Shown here piece after piece: positions 42,672 through 52,979 of a stretch of 64,000 nucleotides of DNA. Every line of letters starts with the position of its first letter. Within the stretch, counting starts at the first letter, position 1. Source of the stretch: Hortaea werneckii (Eukaryota > Ascomycota > Dothideomycetes > Mycosphaerellales > Teratosphaeriaceae); NCBI GenBank assembly GCA_037044905.1, contig JBAOKB010000159.1:992001-1056000 (forward strand). Reading direction: 5' to 3'. The notes beneath the pieces were generated by a model. It saw only the letters and a program-made list of their open reading frames with translations. It had not been told where the DNA came from and did no database searches. A program made the position numbers and the translations under genes.

Positions 42672-43603
42672 ATGGAGGTCCCCAAGAACACCACCGACAC
42701 GGCTTTTGCTGGCAAGGTCCTCACTCCCGAAGGTATGTCAACCCTCGAAACATCTCCAACAAGATAATCAAAACCACCAAATCACCACACCCGAATTGCC
42801 TTCCCCAGCTAACACCTCAATCTCCCACCAACAGTCACCTGGGCCCAGCGCAGCTCCGCAACCGAAGCCGAAAAGAACCACATCTTCCTGACCATCGCCG
42901 TGCCGGACGTCGACCCCAAGAAGATCAAGCTCGACGTGCAGCCCACGCACGTCGACTTCTCGGGCTACTCGGAGACCAAGAAGGCCCAGTATGCCGTCAA
43001 GCTGGACTTCTACGCCGAGATCGACCCCGCGGCCACCAAGATCCACCATACCCAGCGCGATATCGAGATGGTGGTGCAGAAGAAGCAGCTGGGCGAGGAG
43101 TACTGGCCGCGGCTGTTGAAGGATAAGGCGAAGGTGCATTTCTTGAAGACGGACTTTAACAAGGTATGTCTTGACTATAGGTCTCTTAGCACTTTCCCCT
43201 CTCCCTGTAATACATCCACACACATCCACACATCCACGGGAAGAGGCCTTTCGCAATCACCGCCCCAATTCCACGAGATACAATCCCCGCTAACCATCCT
43301 CCTTTCCAGTGGGTCGACGAAGACGAGCAGGACGCAGTACCGGAAGACGACGACTACATGTCGCGCATGGCGGGCATGCAAGGCATGGGCGGCGACGGCG
43401 GCTTCGGCGGCATCGACTTCAGCAAGCTAGGCGGCATGGGCGGCGCCGACATGGCCGGGCTGCAGGGTATGCAGGGCATGGGCGGCGAAGGCGACGACGA
43501 TGAGGGCGACGATGATGACGAGGAGGGCATGCCGGCGCTTGAGGGCGAGGATGACGCGAAGGCGGGGTCAAAAGGCGGGAAGAAGGTTGAGGAGGTTGAG
43601 TAG
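42672..43603 (+). CDS. SBA1: Hsp90 co-chaperone p23 (Sba1/Wos2)
   Basis: p23 binds and stabilises the ATP-bound, closed form of Hsp90. Three exons, 42672-42732, 42835-43163 and 43310-43603, give about 227 residues. The CS domain begins with VTWAQRSSATEAEKNHIFLTI and continues through DVDPKKIKLDVQPTHVDFSG, VKLDFYAEID, RDIEMVVQKKQLGEEYWPRL and KVHFLKTDFNKWVDEDEQD. The Trp in YWPRL and the KTDFNKWVDED block are the most conserved p23 positions. The last ~90 residues are Gly/Met-rich (GMGG repeats) and then very acidic, as in fungal p23. Both introns carry GCTAAC-type branch sites. Confidence 0.95.
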
Positions 43604-44342
43604 AAGGTGATCCTGACAGAGGATTTTCTATGAGATGCACGAAAATGGAGGTGAAGGGAATAGAGATAGCCCACCCATCCCTCGGTTCGCACCCAGTCTG
43701 AAGAACTAGGAGTCCTCCGCGAACGACCGAAAGGAGAGGGATGCCGTTTGAGTGTAAAAAGTCGGAAAGAGAATATACGTGTAACGACACCAACCCCCTC
43801 CCCGACCTCCCGACCTCTCTATCTTTCTTTTATTCTTGTCCATGTAGGTATGATGGAGATGTAGGGAAAGAAAAAAGAATTAGGGAAAGGGAAATAAAAA
43901 AAAACGTTCTCGTGAGACCGCTTTTCGTAACTCATTCAGGGGGTGAAAGCTTTGATCCAAGGGCTTTAGGCGTTTTAATGCAAGGTAATGTAAGAAACAC
44001 ACGATACTCGATTCGCTTTCCCAATCAGGGGAATTTTGTATTGGTATTCTTCCGCTTGATCACGATTTTTTGCCGTTCTTTGCCCTTTCTCTCATGCAGT
44101 GTGTTCGATTCACGTTGCGTCTTCAACGGGGGGCGATGACATAGGAAGGAGGCGGGGAATGGCACAAGCTTCGATGCCTCCCTATCGAATCCCTTTGGAT
44201 CTAGGCCGGGAACTTCGCACACCGAGGGACCGGATTTACTTTCCATTCCCCCCTCTCCCTCCCATAAAGCATCATCTATCCCTCCATCTCAATCCTAATC
44301 CTAATTCCATTCCCCCCCCCCCCCCCCCCCCAAATCAATCCC
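43604..44342. other. Convergent 3' region, SBA1 and TTC1-like, with a 20-base C run
   Basis: No gene seen. Near its right end is a run of 20 C (44312-44331) just beyond the stop codon of the minus-strand TPR gene. Confidence 0.45.
44312..44331. repeat. Poly-C run of 20
   Basis: Uninterrupted C tract directly downstream of the TTC1-like stop codon (G tract in that gene's transcript orientation). Such runs are slippage-prone and their exact length should not be trusted. Confidence 0.8.
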
Positions 44343-45347
44343 TCATCCCCTCCCCGGATTCTGATTAAAATTCATACTATAACCCCCCGTCCTCTCATCC
44401 TTAACAAACTGGAAGTTCTCCGTACTAAGTCCAAAAGGCTTGAGCATACTATTCCCCAACCCCTTCAACTTCCCCATCATCTCCGCCACCTCCCTCTCCT
44501 TCGCCTCATTCAACCGCGGCTGGAGCTTCCGCGCCGAATCCTGGATCTGCCGTCTATCCGTCGCGGACAGGAACTTGGCCATCCTGGGCGTGAGCAGCAG
44601 CGTGTAGTCTTCTTCGGCACCTTGCAGGGCGGACCACCCGCCCAGCGAAGTCCGCGCCCGCGCCCGCCGTGTGAGGAGTTTGATCTGCAGTCTGCGGATC
44701 TCGTCTAGCGTCCGCCCGGAGAGGTGGAGTTTCTCTATTCGAGCCGAGAGGTCTTCGTCGACTTCTTCGATTTGACCCGCTTCTTCCCCTACTTCCCCAT
44801 CATCCCCCTCCCCCTCCCCTCCTTCTCCTTTCCTCCCATCCTTCTTCGCCACCGGAGGCAATTTCTCCAGCCTCTCCAGGCTTTCGATCCCTTTCTCACA
44901 GCTCTCGACCCCTTCCCGCCACTCCTCCAGCTTCAGGTGACAGGCCGCGATGTTGCTCCGCAGCACCGCGATCTCGTAGTCCAGGTAATTCGGCAGCGAG
45001 GCCAGCGCGCGGTCGTACGTCGAGATGGCTTCGGAGAAGTTCCCGTGTCCGAATTGTTGGTTCCCGGATCCCTTGAGCGAGTTGGATTCCGCGAGTAGGC
45101 TGCTTTCTTCTTCGGGGGGGAATCGCTCGAGGGGTCCTGAGAGGGGGTCTTGGGTCTTGGGCTCCGCCGGTGTGGGTTCGCTGTCCTCGTGTGGGGATGG
45201 GTTACGGGTAGAGCGTCTGCGGCCTCGGGGGTGTGCGGTTGAAGGTGGGTGTGCTTCCGCTGCTGTTGCTGGAGGTGGCGAGGGCTCATCGTCGTCAAAG
45301 GAGTGGAAGGACTCGTCGGAGTCGGAGAAGTGTTCTACGTCCGGCAT
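44343..45347 (-). CDS. TPR protein similar to TTC1
   Basis: Single-exon gene; I use ATG 45347 (MPDVEHFSDSDESFHSF) rather than in-frame codons further upstream, since the acidic MPDV start is typical. It encodes 334 residues. The N-terminal ~110 residues are acidic, Ser/Pro-rich and disordered. TPR-like helices follow: ESNSLKGSGNQQFGHGNFSEA, YDRALASLPNYLDYEIAVLRSN, AACHLKLEEWREGVESCEKGIE. The second TPR block is interrupted by an acidic Gly/Glu insertion (EGGEGEGDDGEVGEE) before LLTRRARARTSLGGW. The C-terminus (EREVAEMMGKLKGLGNSMLKPFGLSTENFQF) is the strongest match to TTC1-type proteins, which in animals bridge Hsp70/Hsp90 and G proteins; the fungal role is inferred. Confidence 0.82.
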   Translation of the reverse strand: MPDVEHFSDSDESFHSFDDDEPSPPPATAAEAHPPSTAHPRGRRRSTRNPSPHEDSEPTPAEPKTQDPLSGPLERFPPEEESSLLAESNSLKGSGNQQFGHGNFSEAISTYDRALASLPNYLDYEIAVLRSNIAACHLKLEEWREGVESCEKGIESLERLEKLPPVAKKDGRKGEGGEGEGDDGEVGEEAGQIEEVDEDLSARIEKLHLSGRTLDEIRRLQIKLLTRRARARTSLGGWSALQGAEEDYTLLLTPRMAKFLSATDRRQIQDSARKLQPRLNEAKEREVAEMMGKLKGLGNSMLKPFGLSTENFQFVKDERTGGYSMNFNQNPGRG

Positions 45348-45794
45348 CGTGTGGCGATCGGGTCCAGATGGGTTTGTATAGAGGAGTTGGATGAACTTTT
45401 TTTTTTTCCCTCTAATTTTCTCCTTTACGAGCGTTTCTTGTCGTGGCAAACTGATGCTTTGGGTCGTTCGAATGGGGTCACGAGTATTGTGAAATGATGC
45501 CTCGTGGCCGTCTTCTACGGGATTGTCGTGGCTTGTCTGGAGCTCCTGACTTCTTCTCTGTTATGATCTCCACCGATATCTCTCCGCTGTCGTTTTCTTT
45601 GGAGGAATATCACAATATTGACTGTGTTTCTGTCCAAGTCTGGCGTTCCAGATCAGTGGTATCGGTTGACGCGACGGCAAGCTCGGTCAGGTCCGTCGCC
45701 AGTGCGGAAGTAGCCGGATATTTTCCCGAACTGGAAAGCACGCGCCTCGTTCGCGACTTGTTGGCGCATTCGACATTCACTACATGGTCATACG
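45348..45794. other. Divergent promoter region between TTC1-like and XAP5 genes
   Basis: About 450 bases between two start codons. Includes a T run at 45399-45408. No separate gene seen. Confidence 0.4.
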
Positions 45795-47158
45795 ATGGCC
45801 GACTCGTCTTCCTCCAAACCGCCTTCGGGCTCCTCAACACCGAATCCCGCCCGCTTCCAGTCGCAAGGTCACACTGCGGAAGATCTACTGAAAGAGCAGA
45901 CATATGGATTGGTGACGCTCTCCGACTTTCGCAAGCGACGCGCCGAAGCTGTTGAGCAGAGTGAGAGAAGTCAGGATGGCACGCCGGCGCCAGGAGAGTC
46001 TGATGGGCGGTGAGTGATTGCCATACCTCTCTATACGTGATTGTAATAGCACGCGAGCATGACAAGAACAGCCACTGATTTACCAAGCATAGTGAACCAG
46101 CCGCCAAAGCCGTCTTTAAAAAGAGGAAGAAGGGCGTGAAGAAAGGCGGACTCTCATTTGCGAACGATGATGAAGAGGGAGAAGAGAGCACAGTGTCAAC
46201 ACCCGCACAAGTATCCCGAGCTATAACACCCAAGGAAGGATCCGCAGCGCCTACCGACTCGGAAGATGCCACCGATGTCTCAGTACCGACGGTGAAAAAG
46301 CGACTGAAACCCAATGCCGCCATCAGTAATGCTCCGAAGGCTATGACCAAATCGGCGATGCAGAAAGAGAGTCAATTGAAAGATCAGCTGCGGAAGGAGT
46401 ACCTACAGATTCAAGAAGCTGTCAAGGCGACCGAGTTTGTGCTCCCCTTCACCTTCTACCATGGCAAGAGCCTCCCAGGAGGCATGGTCCGGATGAAGAA
46501 AGGCGATCACATCTGGCTCTTCCTCGAGCGGGCACGCAAAGTTGGGGCAGATATGGCGGGGAGAGGCGATCGGAGCAAGAAGGATTGGGCTCGGATCAGC
46601 GTAGACGACTTGATAGTCGTCACGGGGGACCTGATTATACCTCACGTAAGTCGGCATCCCTCCTCGCCTGCTAACACAGCAAAATGGCATTTCGCTAACA
46701 CATCACCCTTCTAGCATTACGACATCCACTACTTCCTCCTCAACCGCTGCATAGGCTACAACAAACTGCCCCTCTTCCCCTACACCGCCGACCCCACGCC
46801 CGCCACCCCTTCCCACCTCCTCCCAACCTCCTCATCCTCCAACACCACCAGCACCAGCACCACAACCCCCGACCCCCAACCCCCCTCCGAAGCCCCTCAA
46901 CTCCCCACCGGCCTCTCAACAGCCACCTCCCGCGCCCAAGCCCGCGCAACCTCGCAAGCCCAACAAATTCCCGACTCCGAGCTCGAGGGCTCCGACCACG
47001 ACCCTTCGCGGACGAAAGTCGTCGATCGTAGGTGGTACGAGCAGAATAAACATATCTACCCCGCGAGTCTGTGGGAGGAGTTTGATCCTGAGCGGGATTA
47101 TACGGAGGGCGTCAGGACGGATGGGAAGGGGAATGCGATGTTTTTTGAGAATAGATAG
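45795..47158 (+). CDS. XAP5/FAM50 family nuclear protein
   Basis: XAP5/FAM50 proteins are conserved nuclear proteins linked to spliceosome function and chromatin. Three exons, 45795-46009, 46093-46645 and 46715-47158, encode about 403 residues. The N-terminus has the ERQ-type pattern (EDLLKEQTYGLVTLSDFRKRRAE) and a basic cluster (AVFKKRKKGVKKGGLSFANDDEE). The XAP5 domain follows: QLKDQLRKEYLQIQEAVKATE, VLPFTFYHGKSLPGGMVRMKKGD, IWLFLERAR, WARISVDDLIVVTGDLIIPHHYDIHYF. The end is VVDRRWYEQNKHIYPASLWEEFDP, also a family signature. About 70 low-complexity Ser/Thr/Pro residues are inserted in exon 3 between FPYTAD and the C-terminal block. Both introns have GT-AG ends; the second has a GCTAAC branch. 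Confidence 0.92.
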
Positions 47159-47183
47159 ATGAGGGGGATGGGGCGTGGTTTGT

Positions 47184-47222
<39 letters not shown>

Positions 47223-47650
47223 TGTTGAAGTTTGGGGAGATGGGGTGAGGGGTTTAAGAAAGGGGGTTCAGGATGATTTTTGAGGATTGGGGATTCTTTT
47301 GACTTTTGTCTCGGGAAAGATGGTTTGGGGAAGGAGAGGAGCGATTGTACTGTACCATTGCAGGATGCTGATTTTGGTCCTTCTGCTGTGTCACTTTTGT
47401 TTTTTTTTTTTTCTCTCTTTTTTTTCCTTCTTCCTGCTCTGGATCGTACATTTTCGGGCATGTCTAGAATCTAGTAGTATTCCTCACTTTCTAATTTCTC
47501 GACGACATGCGGGTCGAGCGCAATCGGTGCGTTACAATCGTCCAATCTCCTTCCTTTAGTAGACCGGAAAGGTCAGCCCATCATATCTATACAATCCCCT
47601 CACGAAACTCTCATCCCGTCGGGACCGCAACAACAAGAATTCATCAAAAC
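47159..47650. other. Convergent 3' region with poly-G and T-rich tracts
   Basis: It contains the 38-base G run and a T-rich stretch (47399-47430), between the stop codons of the XAP5 and HAD genes. No gene seen. Confidence 0.45.
47184..47221. repeat. Poly-G run of 38
   Basis: 38 consecutive G bases begin 26 bases after the XAP5 stop codon and are followed by further G-rich sequence. In RNA or single-stranded DNA it could form G-quadruplexes; the true length is uncertain because such runs are hard to sequence. Confidence 0.85.
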
Positions 47651-48680
47651 TCACTGCGGCACCCGAATCCCATACTCAGCATACGGGAACCCCTCCAACG
47701 TCTCCAGGAACCTCCCCCACCCATCCCCAACCTCCCCCGGCGCCCCTTCTGTCCTCTTCCCCGCCTCCTCCTCCCCACTACCACCCACCACCGTCCCAAT
47801 CTCCCGATCCTTCGCCTCAACCTCCTCATGTGTCCCCATCCGTCCCGCCAAAATCTCCCCTTCTCGCCCCTCCATCTCCCTCCGCAGCCCCGGATGCGGT
47901 ACCCAGACGACCTGCATCCCGGCTCGCCGTCCCGCTTCGATACCCGGCACGCTGTCCTCGAAGACGAGGCACTCGGCGGGGAGGATCTCAGCGCTGCTCG
48001 GCTGCTGGGTCCGTCGGCGCGCATTGATCGTCTCTAGCGCGAGGAGATAGATGTCCGGGGCGGGTTTGCCGCGACCTGGTGGGATGCGGGGATCGTCGCC
48101 GAGGATTCTGTTCGAGGCCGGGAAGACGGACATGAGGGGTTGGAGGTGGCGGGTTTTGAGGTCGTAGTTCGCTTTGTGGCTGCTGGTTGCCAGGGCGATT
48201 TCCATCTTCTCCGTGCTTTCTTCTTCTCCGCCTTCTTGCGTGTTGTTGTTCTTCTTCGCTACGACTCTCGCCTGGCTCAGGCAGGCTAATAATGCTTCCA
48301 CACCCGGCAGAGCCTTACACCCCGGGAACACCTCCCGCTGCAGTTCGCTGATCCGTCGCATGAGCTCCTCGTTTGAGATCGGGAGCTGGGCCCATTCTTG
48401 GAAGATCTTGCCCGCTGAGGGACCTGGTCGGCCTTGGAGTTGCGCTTTGATGTGCCAGGGTAGGGAGGGTCTGCCGTGCTCGTGCAGGACGGTGTTGGTG
48501 CAGTGCGTGTACAGGTCTTCCGAGTCGATTAGGAGGCCGTCCATGTCGAAGAGGCAGGCGCGGATGGGACGCGGTGGGGTGGGGCTGAGCTGGGTGGGTT
48601 AGTTGGATGCGTGGAAGGGGTTTTGGGGGAGGGGTGAAGGTTGGTGAGGTAGGGATGTCGTACGGTGTTGAGGAAGCCAT
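47651..48680 (-). CDS. HAD-superfamily phosphatase (GPP/DOG or pseudouridine-5'-phosphatase type)
   Basis: A minus-strand gene with a 17-nt first exon (48680-48664, MASSTP) joined to 48584-47651, about 316 residues; a CTAACCC branch precedes the GCTCAG acceptor. HAD motif I is DMDGLLIDSE, giving nucleophile and acid/base Asp. The helical cap follows. Motif II is IALATSSHKANY, motif III GKPAPDIYL, and motif IV VFEDSVPGIEAGRRAGMQVVWVPHP. These motifs and the cap type place it with the sugar-phosphate phosphatases related to yeast Gpp/Dog and human PUDP. Inserts include an NNNTQEGGEEEST loop before motif II and an acidic stretch near the C-terminus. The substrate cannot be assigned. Confidence 0.88.
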
Positions 48681-49507
48681 TGTGTCCTTTCTTGCTCGCG
48701 TCCGGCTGGTTTAGAGGGCGCAAGGGATGTCTTGCTCGTGGAGAGTGAATTCACCAGTGTTGTTGCATGAGCGATTCCAGCATCCAAAGCTCAGCAAAAG
48801 TCTAGGGTTGGCTAGGGTTGGGGAATTGGTGCCTTCTTGATCGGGTAGGCGGGGTAGAAATTTGACGTCATTTTTTTCTCTGAAGGCGGGAGGAATGACA
48901 AGAGATGGGATGAGAATAAATTGGTGAAGTTGGTGGTGAGGTATGCACGCTTCGTGCACATCTCGAACCTTGCCCCTATGAATCCTCAGATATGATATGG
49001 TTCAAGACGTATTGGGAACGACTCTGAAATCCGCACTCCAAAGACTCGGCTAGACGGCAAAACTTCCCAAAAGCCGAAGATCGATTGCCCGCCCTTCGAA
49101 TTGCGTTTTTCGCCATCTTCGCATGTTCTGTACGAAGCTTCTCATTGGATCGTGCACAAGGAACCACGACGCTACTTCATCTTAGCCTCCAAATAATGAG
49201 AGAGAAAGTGGCCCCCGTGGGGACACTACTGTGCCCCTCTATTGCTGTTCAGTAGGCCAATGCCATTGAAGAAGGGGGGCTCTTAAGCGATGTCTAGTCC
49301 GCAGTAGGTGCGAGACATGAGGAGGTCTGGATGATCGAACGTGCTTCTTTTCTTCTCTTGCTTCATAAAACAAAATTGCGTCCACTTTCCGCTGGAAACA
49401 CATAGAAAGCGAACAATCCCAGTCGGTTTCCAACCCTTTCTATTCTCTCGAGAAGCCTCGGCGAGCCATAGTCTCAGTGACAGCCAAAGTGGGATATTTT
49501 CACCTTC
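48681..49507. other. Intergenic upstream of the AAAGCGACA repeat array
   Basis: No gene with recognisable features. The part near 48700 should be the promoter of the HAD gene. Confidence 0.4.
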
Positions 49508-49791
49508 CGAAAGCGACATCCTTGAGCCAAAGCGACAATTCAAACCAACAAGCCAACGCAACAACCCTACACCTCTCAAAAGCGACAGGCCTAAACAGTA
49601 GACCTTTCCCGCCCAGAAGCGACGGTACTAACAAGTGAACCTCCACTACTCGAGAGCTACTGGCTCTTGACCACCCAAAAGCGACATCCCGAGCGAGTAA
49701 CCTTTACTATTTCAAAGCGACAATCCAGGCCGACAAGCGTAGATCACCCAAAAGCGACTACACCGAAACCATATCTCCCGGAAAGCGTGTA
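49508..49791. repeat. Diverged ~37-bp minisatellite with AAAGCGACA boxes
   Basis: AAAGCGACA or close variants occur at 49510, 49529, 49579, 49616 (GAAGCGACG), 49653 (GAGAGCTACT), 49678, 49714, 49751 (AAAGCGACT) and 49782 (AAAGCGTGT), all in the same orientation. Steps are 19, 50, 37, 37, 25, 36, 37 and 31 bp. Between boxes there is weaker similarity (GTAGACCTTT, GTGAACCT, GAGTAACCTTT, GTAGATC), and many boxes are preceded by CCCA or CTCA. This fits an old tandem repeat with a unit near 37 bp, or a cluster of binding sites. It lies about 200 bp upstream of the Gly-rich orphan gene. Confidence 0.75.
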
Positions 49792-49987
49792 GTTCTCTCA
49801 AGGCTAATAGACGTGAAAGGCGTAGTAGCACCCAAGACTATCTCACTTCCACCATACAGAGAGAATCGGACAGCGAAGGGATCGCAAATATTACGACCAA
49901 CGATCCGCCTTCCCGAACGCACCAGCCTACCGCAGCCAATTGGCTCCCTGTCTCTCAGCAGACGAAAGGGAGAAAGAGAACGAGACT

Positions 49988-50563
49988 ATGACCGTCCAAG
50001 ACCCTCCTGTCTCTACAACCTCTTCCTCAAAATCCTCATCCCCTACTCCCTTAACCTCAGCACCGGAATCCTCAACAAGACCTCCCCATCAACCCAGCCA
50101 ATCACCACCGCCTCTCGACAGCCCTTCAACACGACCACCTAAACCGACAACGCCCTCCCCCCAAAGGCGGAAACCTTCACATCAAGAACCCTCCTCCTCA
50201 TCCAGCAGCAAAAGACCAAACCCCACCACCTCCACCTCCATCTCCTCACCCTCCTCACCACCAACCTCCAGACCCAGCAGCAACACCAACAGCACCGCCA
50301 GAGGAGGAGGAGGAGGAGGAGGAGGAGGAGGAAGAGGAGGATGGTACAACACCCACGCCACCCCGACCCTCGAACAAATCCTAACCTCCAAACACTCCTC
50401 GTTGACGGGGAAACTGGAGAATTTTCAGACCCGCTGCGCGCAGGATTTCGTCATGGCGCTCTTACGCCCGACGCCGTTGGTCGTGTTGTTGTTGAATCCG
50501 GCGGTGTTGGTGGTGCTGATAGTGGTCGGGGTGCTGGGGTGGTGGGGGTGGGTTGGGGGGTGA
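49988..50563 (+). CDS. Ser/Thr/Pro-rich protein with Gly run and C-terminal hydrophobic anchor, unidentified
   Basis: An ORF of about 191 residues from ATG 49988 (MTVQDPPVSTTSSSKSS). The first ~100 residues are almost only Ser, Thr, Pro, Lys and Arg. Then comes a run of ten Gly encoded by a GGA repeat (50302-50341). The likely functional part follows: GGWYNTHATPTLEQILTSKH, SSLTGKLENFQTRCAQDF, and a strongly hydrophobic C-terminus (LVVLLLNPAVLVVLIVVGVLGWWGW) that looks like a tail anchor. An additional 3' exon beyond 50563 is possible, since the sequence after the stop is G-rich with GT dinucleotides. I do not recognise the family. The folded-looking segment before the anchor is the best reason to believe the gene. 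Confidence 0.55.
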   Translation: MTVQDPPVSTTSSSKSSSPTPLTSAPESSTRPPHQPSQSPPPLDSPSTRPPKPTTPSPQRRKPSHQEPSSSSSSKRPNPTTSTSISSPSSPPTSRPSSNTNSTARGGGGGGGGGGRGGWYNTHATPTLEQILTSKHSSLTGKLENFQTRCAQDFVMALLRPTPLVVLLLNPAVLVVLIVVGVLGWWGWVGG

Positions 50564-51347
50564 GGGACCTCGACAGGGGTCCTTGGAGACTTGGGGGATT
50601 CTTTAGAGGGGGTTGTTGGGGGATGGGTGGGAATGGGGGAGGGAAGAGGGGAGGGAAGAGGGTGAGAGAGAGGGTTAGAAAGGAGAGCTGGGAGGATGTT
50701 GGAGGGAAAGGGGGAAAGGAAGGGGGGGGGGAGGGTACATGATATATTCTAGATGATCGAGAGGTGGGCTTTAGTGGGGGTGTTGTTGGTGGCGTGCTAA
50801 GGGGTTTCTAGATATACGCCATGGGATTCGTGCTGGGACGAGATGCCTACCTGTCGTCCATCTTCTTGCTTAGTCTGTTGGGATTTCGTATGAGCCAATT
50901 TACGTGGATGAAGTGGCCGACTCATATATGCTGATCTGTTGGAATGATTGACGAGGACGAGATAGGCTGGATGTCGACTTGTAGGGATGGCGGTGGACAC
51001 GGCGATCTCCGTCCATTTCAAGTACGATGTAGATGTGCAGTAGCTGTATCTCCCATGCTGATCATGTGCTTCGTGGTTGTCTTGACCGTCCACAGTTCCT
51101 CGTGGATGCTCCCCGAAGCATCTTGTGAGTGATCCATAGTTGAGACTGCGGACAGGACCAGGTTCGAACTTCAGTTGCTTCGGTCCCTGGAGATAGACTT
51201 TGGGACTTGCGGGGATGAGCGAAACAGGCATGCGGGACTGACGATCCATCCATCGCATCCCCAAACGTGCAGTACGTGGCAGCTACTCACTTCGCTTCTT
51301 ACTTCTTGATACTCTACCCTCATCCACGCAAAGACTTGACACCGGGA
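50564..51347. other. Intergenic, G-rich at its left side
   Basis: 50564-50745 is G-rich on the plus strand with runs of GGGGGG. No gene seen; the right part is the ALG2 promoter and leader. Confidence 0.4.
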
Positions 51348-52979
51348 ATGGCAGAAAAGGCCAAGACCCCGCGGAACATCGTCTTCGTCCACCCGGACCT
51401 AGGCATCGGCGGTGCAGAGCGTCTGGTCATCGACGCCGCCGTTGGCCTTCAGAATGCCGGTCATAAAGTCACCATCCTGACCAGCTACCGGGATAAGAAC
51501 CATTGCTTTGAGGAGGCTCGCGATGGTAAGTCAAACCTCTTCCACCCCTCCACCCCTCCACTCCGCTCCACCCCACCCCTACCCACCATCCCAGGGCTAA
51601 AGGAATCCCCAAGGCTGAAGTAGCGAATCAAAACTTGCTTGAGCATTAAAGGCACCCTCGATGTTCGCGTGCGCGGCGACACTCTCTGTCCACCCACCCT
51701 CTTCGGCCGCCTCGCCATCCTCTGCGCCATCCTGCGCCAGCTCCACCTCGTCCTGATCACCGCCCTGTTCTCCTCCGAACTCGCCCAGCTGGCTCCCGAC
51801 GTCATCTTCGTCGACCAGCTAAGCATCTGTATCCCATTCTTCCGCGTCCTCTACCCGAAAGCGAAGGTCTTGTTCTACGGTCACTACCCTGACCGCTTGC
51901 TCGCCCAGGAAGGCAAGAACGTGGGGGAGCGGTTGCTGAAATGGTTCTACCGCGTCCCCTTTGACGCGCTCGAGGGATGGAGTACAGGATGTGCGGACAG
52001 TGTGGTGGTCAACTCCAAATTCACGCGTGCCGTGTTTAAACGCACGTTTCGAAGTATGCGAATGCGGGAACTAAAAGTGGTCTACCCTTGTGTGGACACG
52101 GATCAGGAACAGAAAGAGAAGCCATCTACCGAGCCACTGTGGCCAGATCGCAAGGTACTACTAAGCATCAACCGCTTCGAGCGCAAGAAGAACCTCGACC
52201 TCGCCATCAACGCCTACGCCGGTCTCTCCCCGGAAGAGCGCTCTCAATCCCTCCTCGTCATCGCAGGGGGTTACGATCCCCGCTCCAACGAAAACGCCGC
52301 CTACCACAAAGAACTCCAACACCTCGCCGACTTCCTCAAGATCCCCCACGCCACCTTCCGCGGCACCGACTTCGTCCCTTCCGCCGTGTCCAAAGAAACC
52401 TCCATCCTCTTCCTCCTCTCCATCCCCAACGCCCTCAAAACCTCCCTCCTCCACACCTCCTCCCTCCTCATCTACACCCCGACCAACGAGCACTTCGGCA
52501 TCGTGCCCATCGAAGCCATGCTCGCCCGCCTCCCCGTCCTCGCCACCAACACCGGCGGCCCGCTGGAAACCATCTACGACGGCCGAACCGGCTGGCTGCG
52601 CTCCCCCGCCGACTCCCAAATCATCCCCGCCTGGACCCCCATCCTCCGCAAACCCCTCATCCCATCCTCGCAGGCCGCCCTTCGCGAGATGGGCGAGGCC
52701 GGAAGGAATCGCGTCCTCGCGGAGTTCTCGCTCCGGACGCTGACGAAGGAATTGGATGCGGAGGTTTCGCGGCTTTGTGAGGGGAAGACGGGTCTGGGCA
52801 GGGATGGCAACGCGAGGCCGGAGGTTCTGCCGGATTGGTTGCAGGCTATGGCTGTCGTGCTGACGCTTTCGGGGCTGGCGGGCGGGTTGGTGGCGGCGTT
52901 GATGGTGTGGTTGGCTAGTAAGGATCGCAGGATGGGTCCTGGTGCTGCGGGGGATGTGAGGAGGGCGATGTATGGGTGA
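51348..52979 (+). CDS. ALG2: Alpha-1,3/1,6-mannosyltransferase Alg2
   Basis: Alg2 adds the second and third mannose to the dolichol-linked N-glycan precursor on the cytosolic face of the ER. Exons 51348-51525 and 51652-52979 give about 501 residues, the usual length. The GT4-family start is FVHPDLGIGGAERLVIDAAVGLQNAGHKV, broken into two lines here: the GGAERLV motif lies near residue 20. Other Alg2 marks are DQLSICIPFF, FYGHYPD, ADSVVVNSKFT, VVYPCVD, SINRFERKKNLDLAI, and the nucleotide-sugar block TPTNEHFGIVPIEAM with TNTGGPLETI. The C-terminus has one clear hydrophobic segment (AVVLTLSGLAGGLVAALMVWL), fitting ER anchoring. The start is the first ATG in frame ahead of the GGAERLV motif. Confidence 0.95.
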
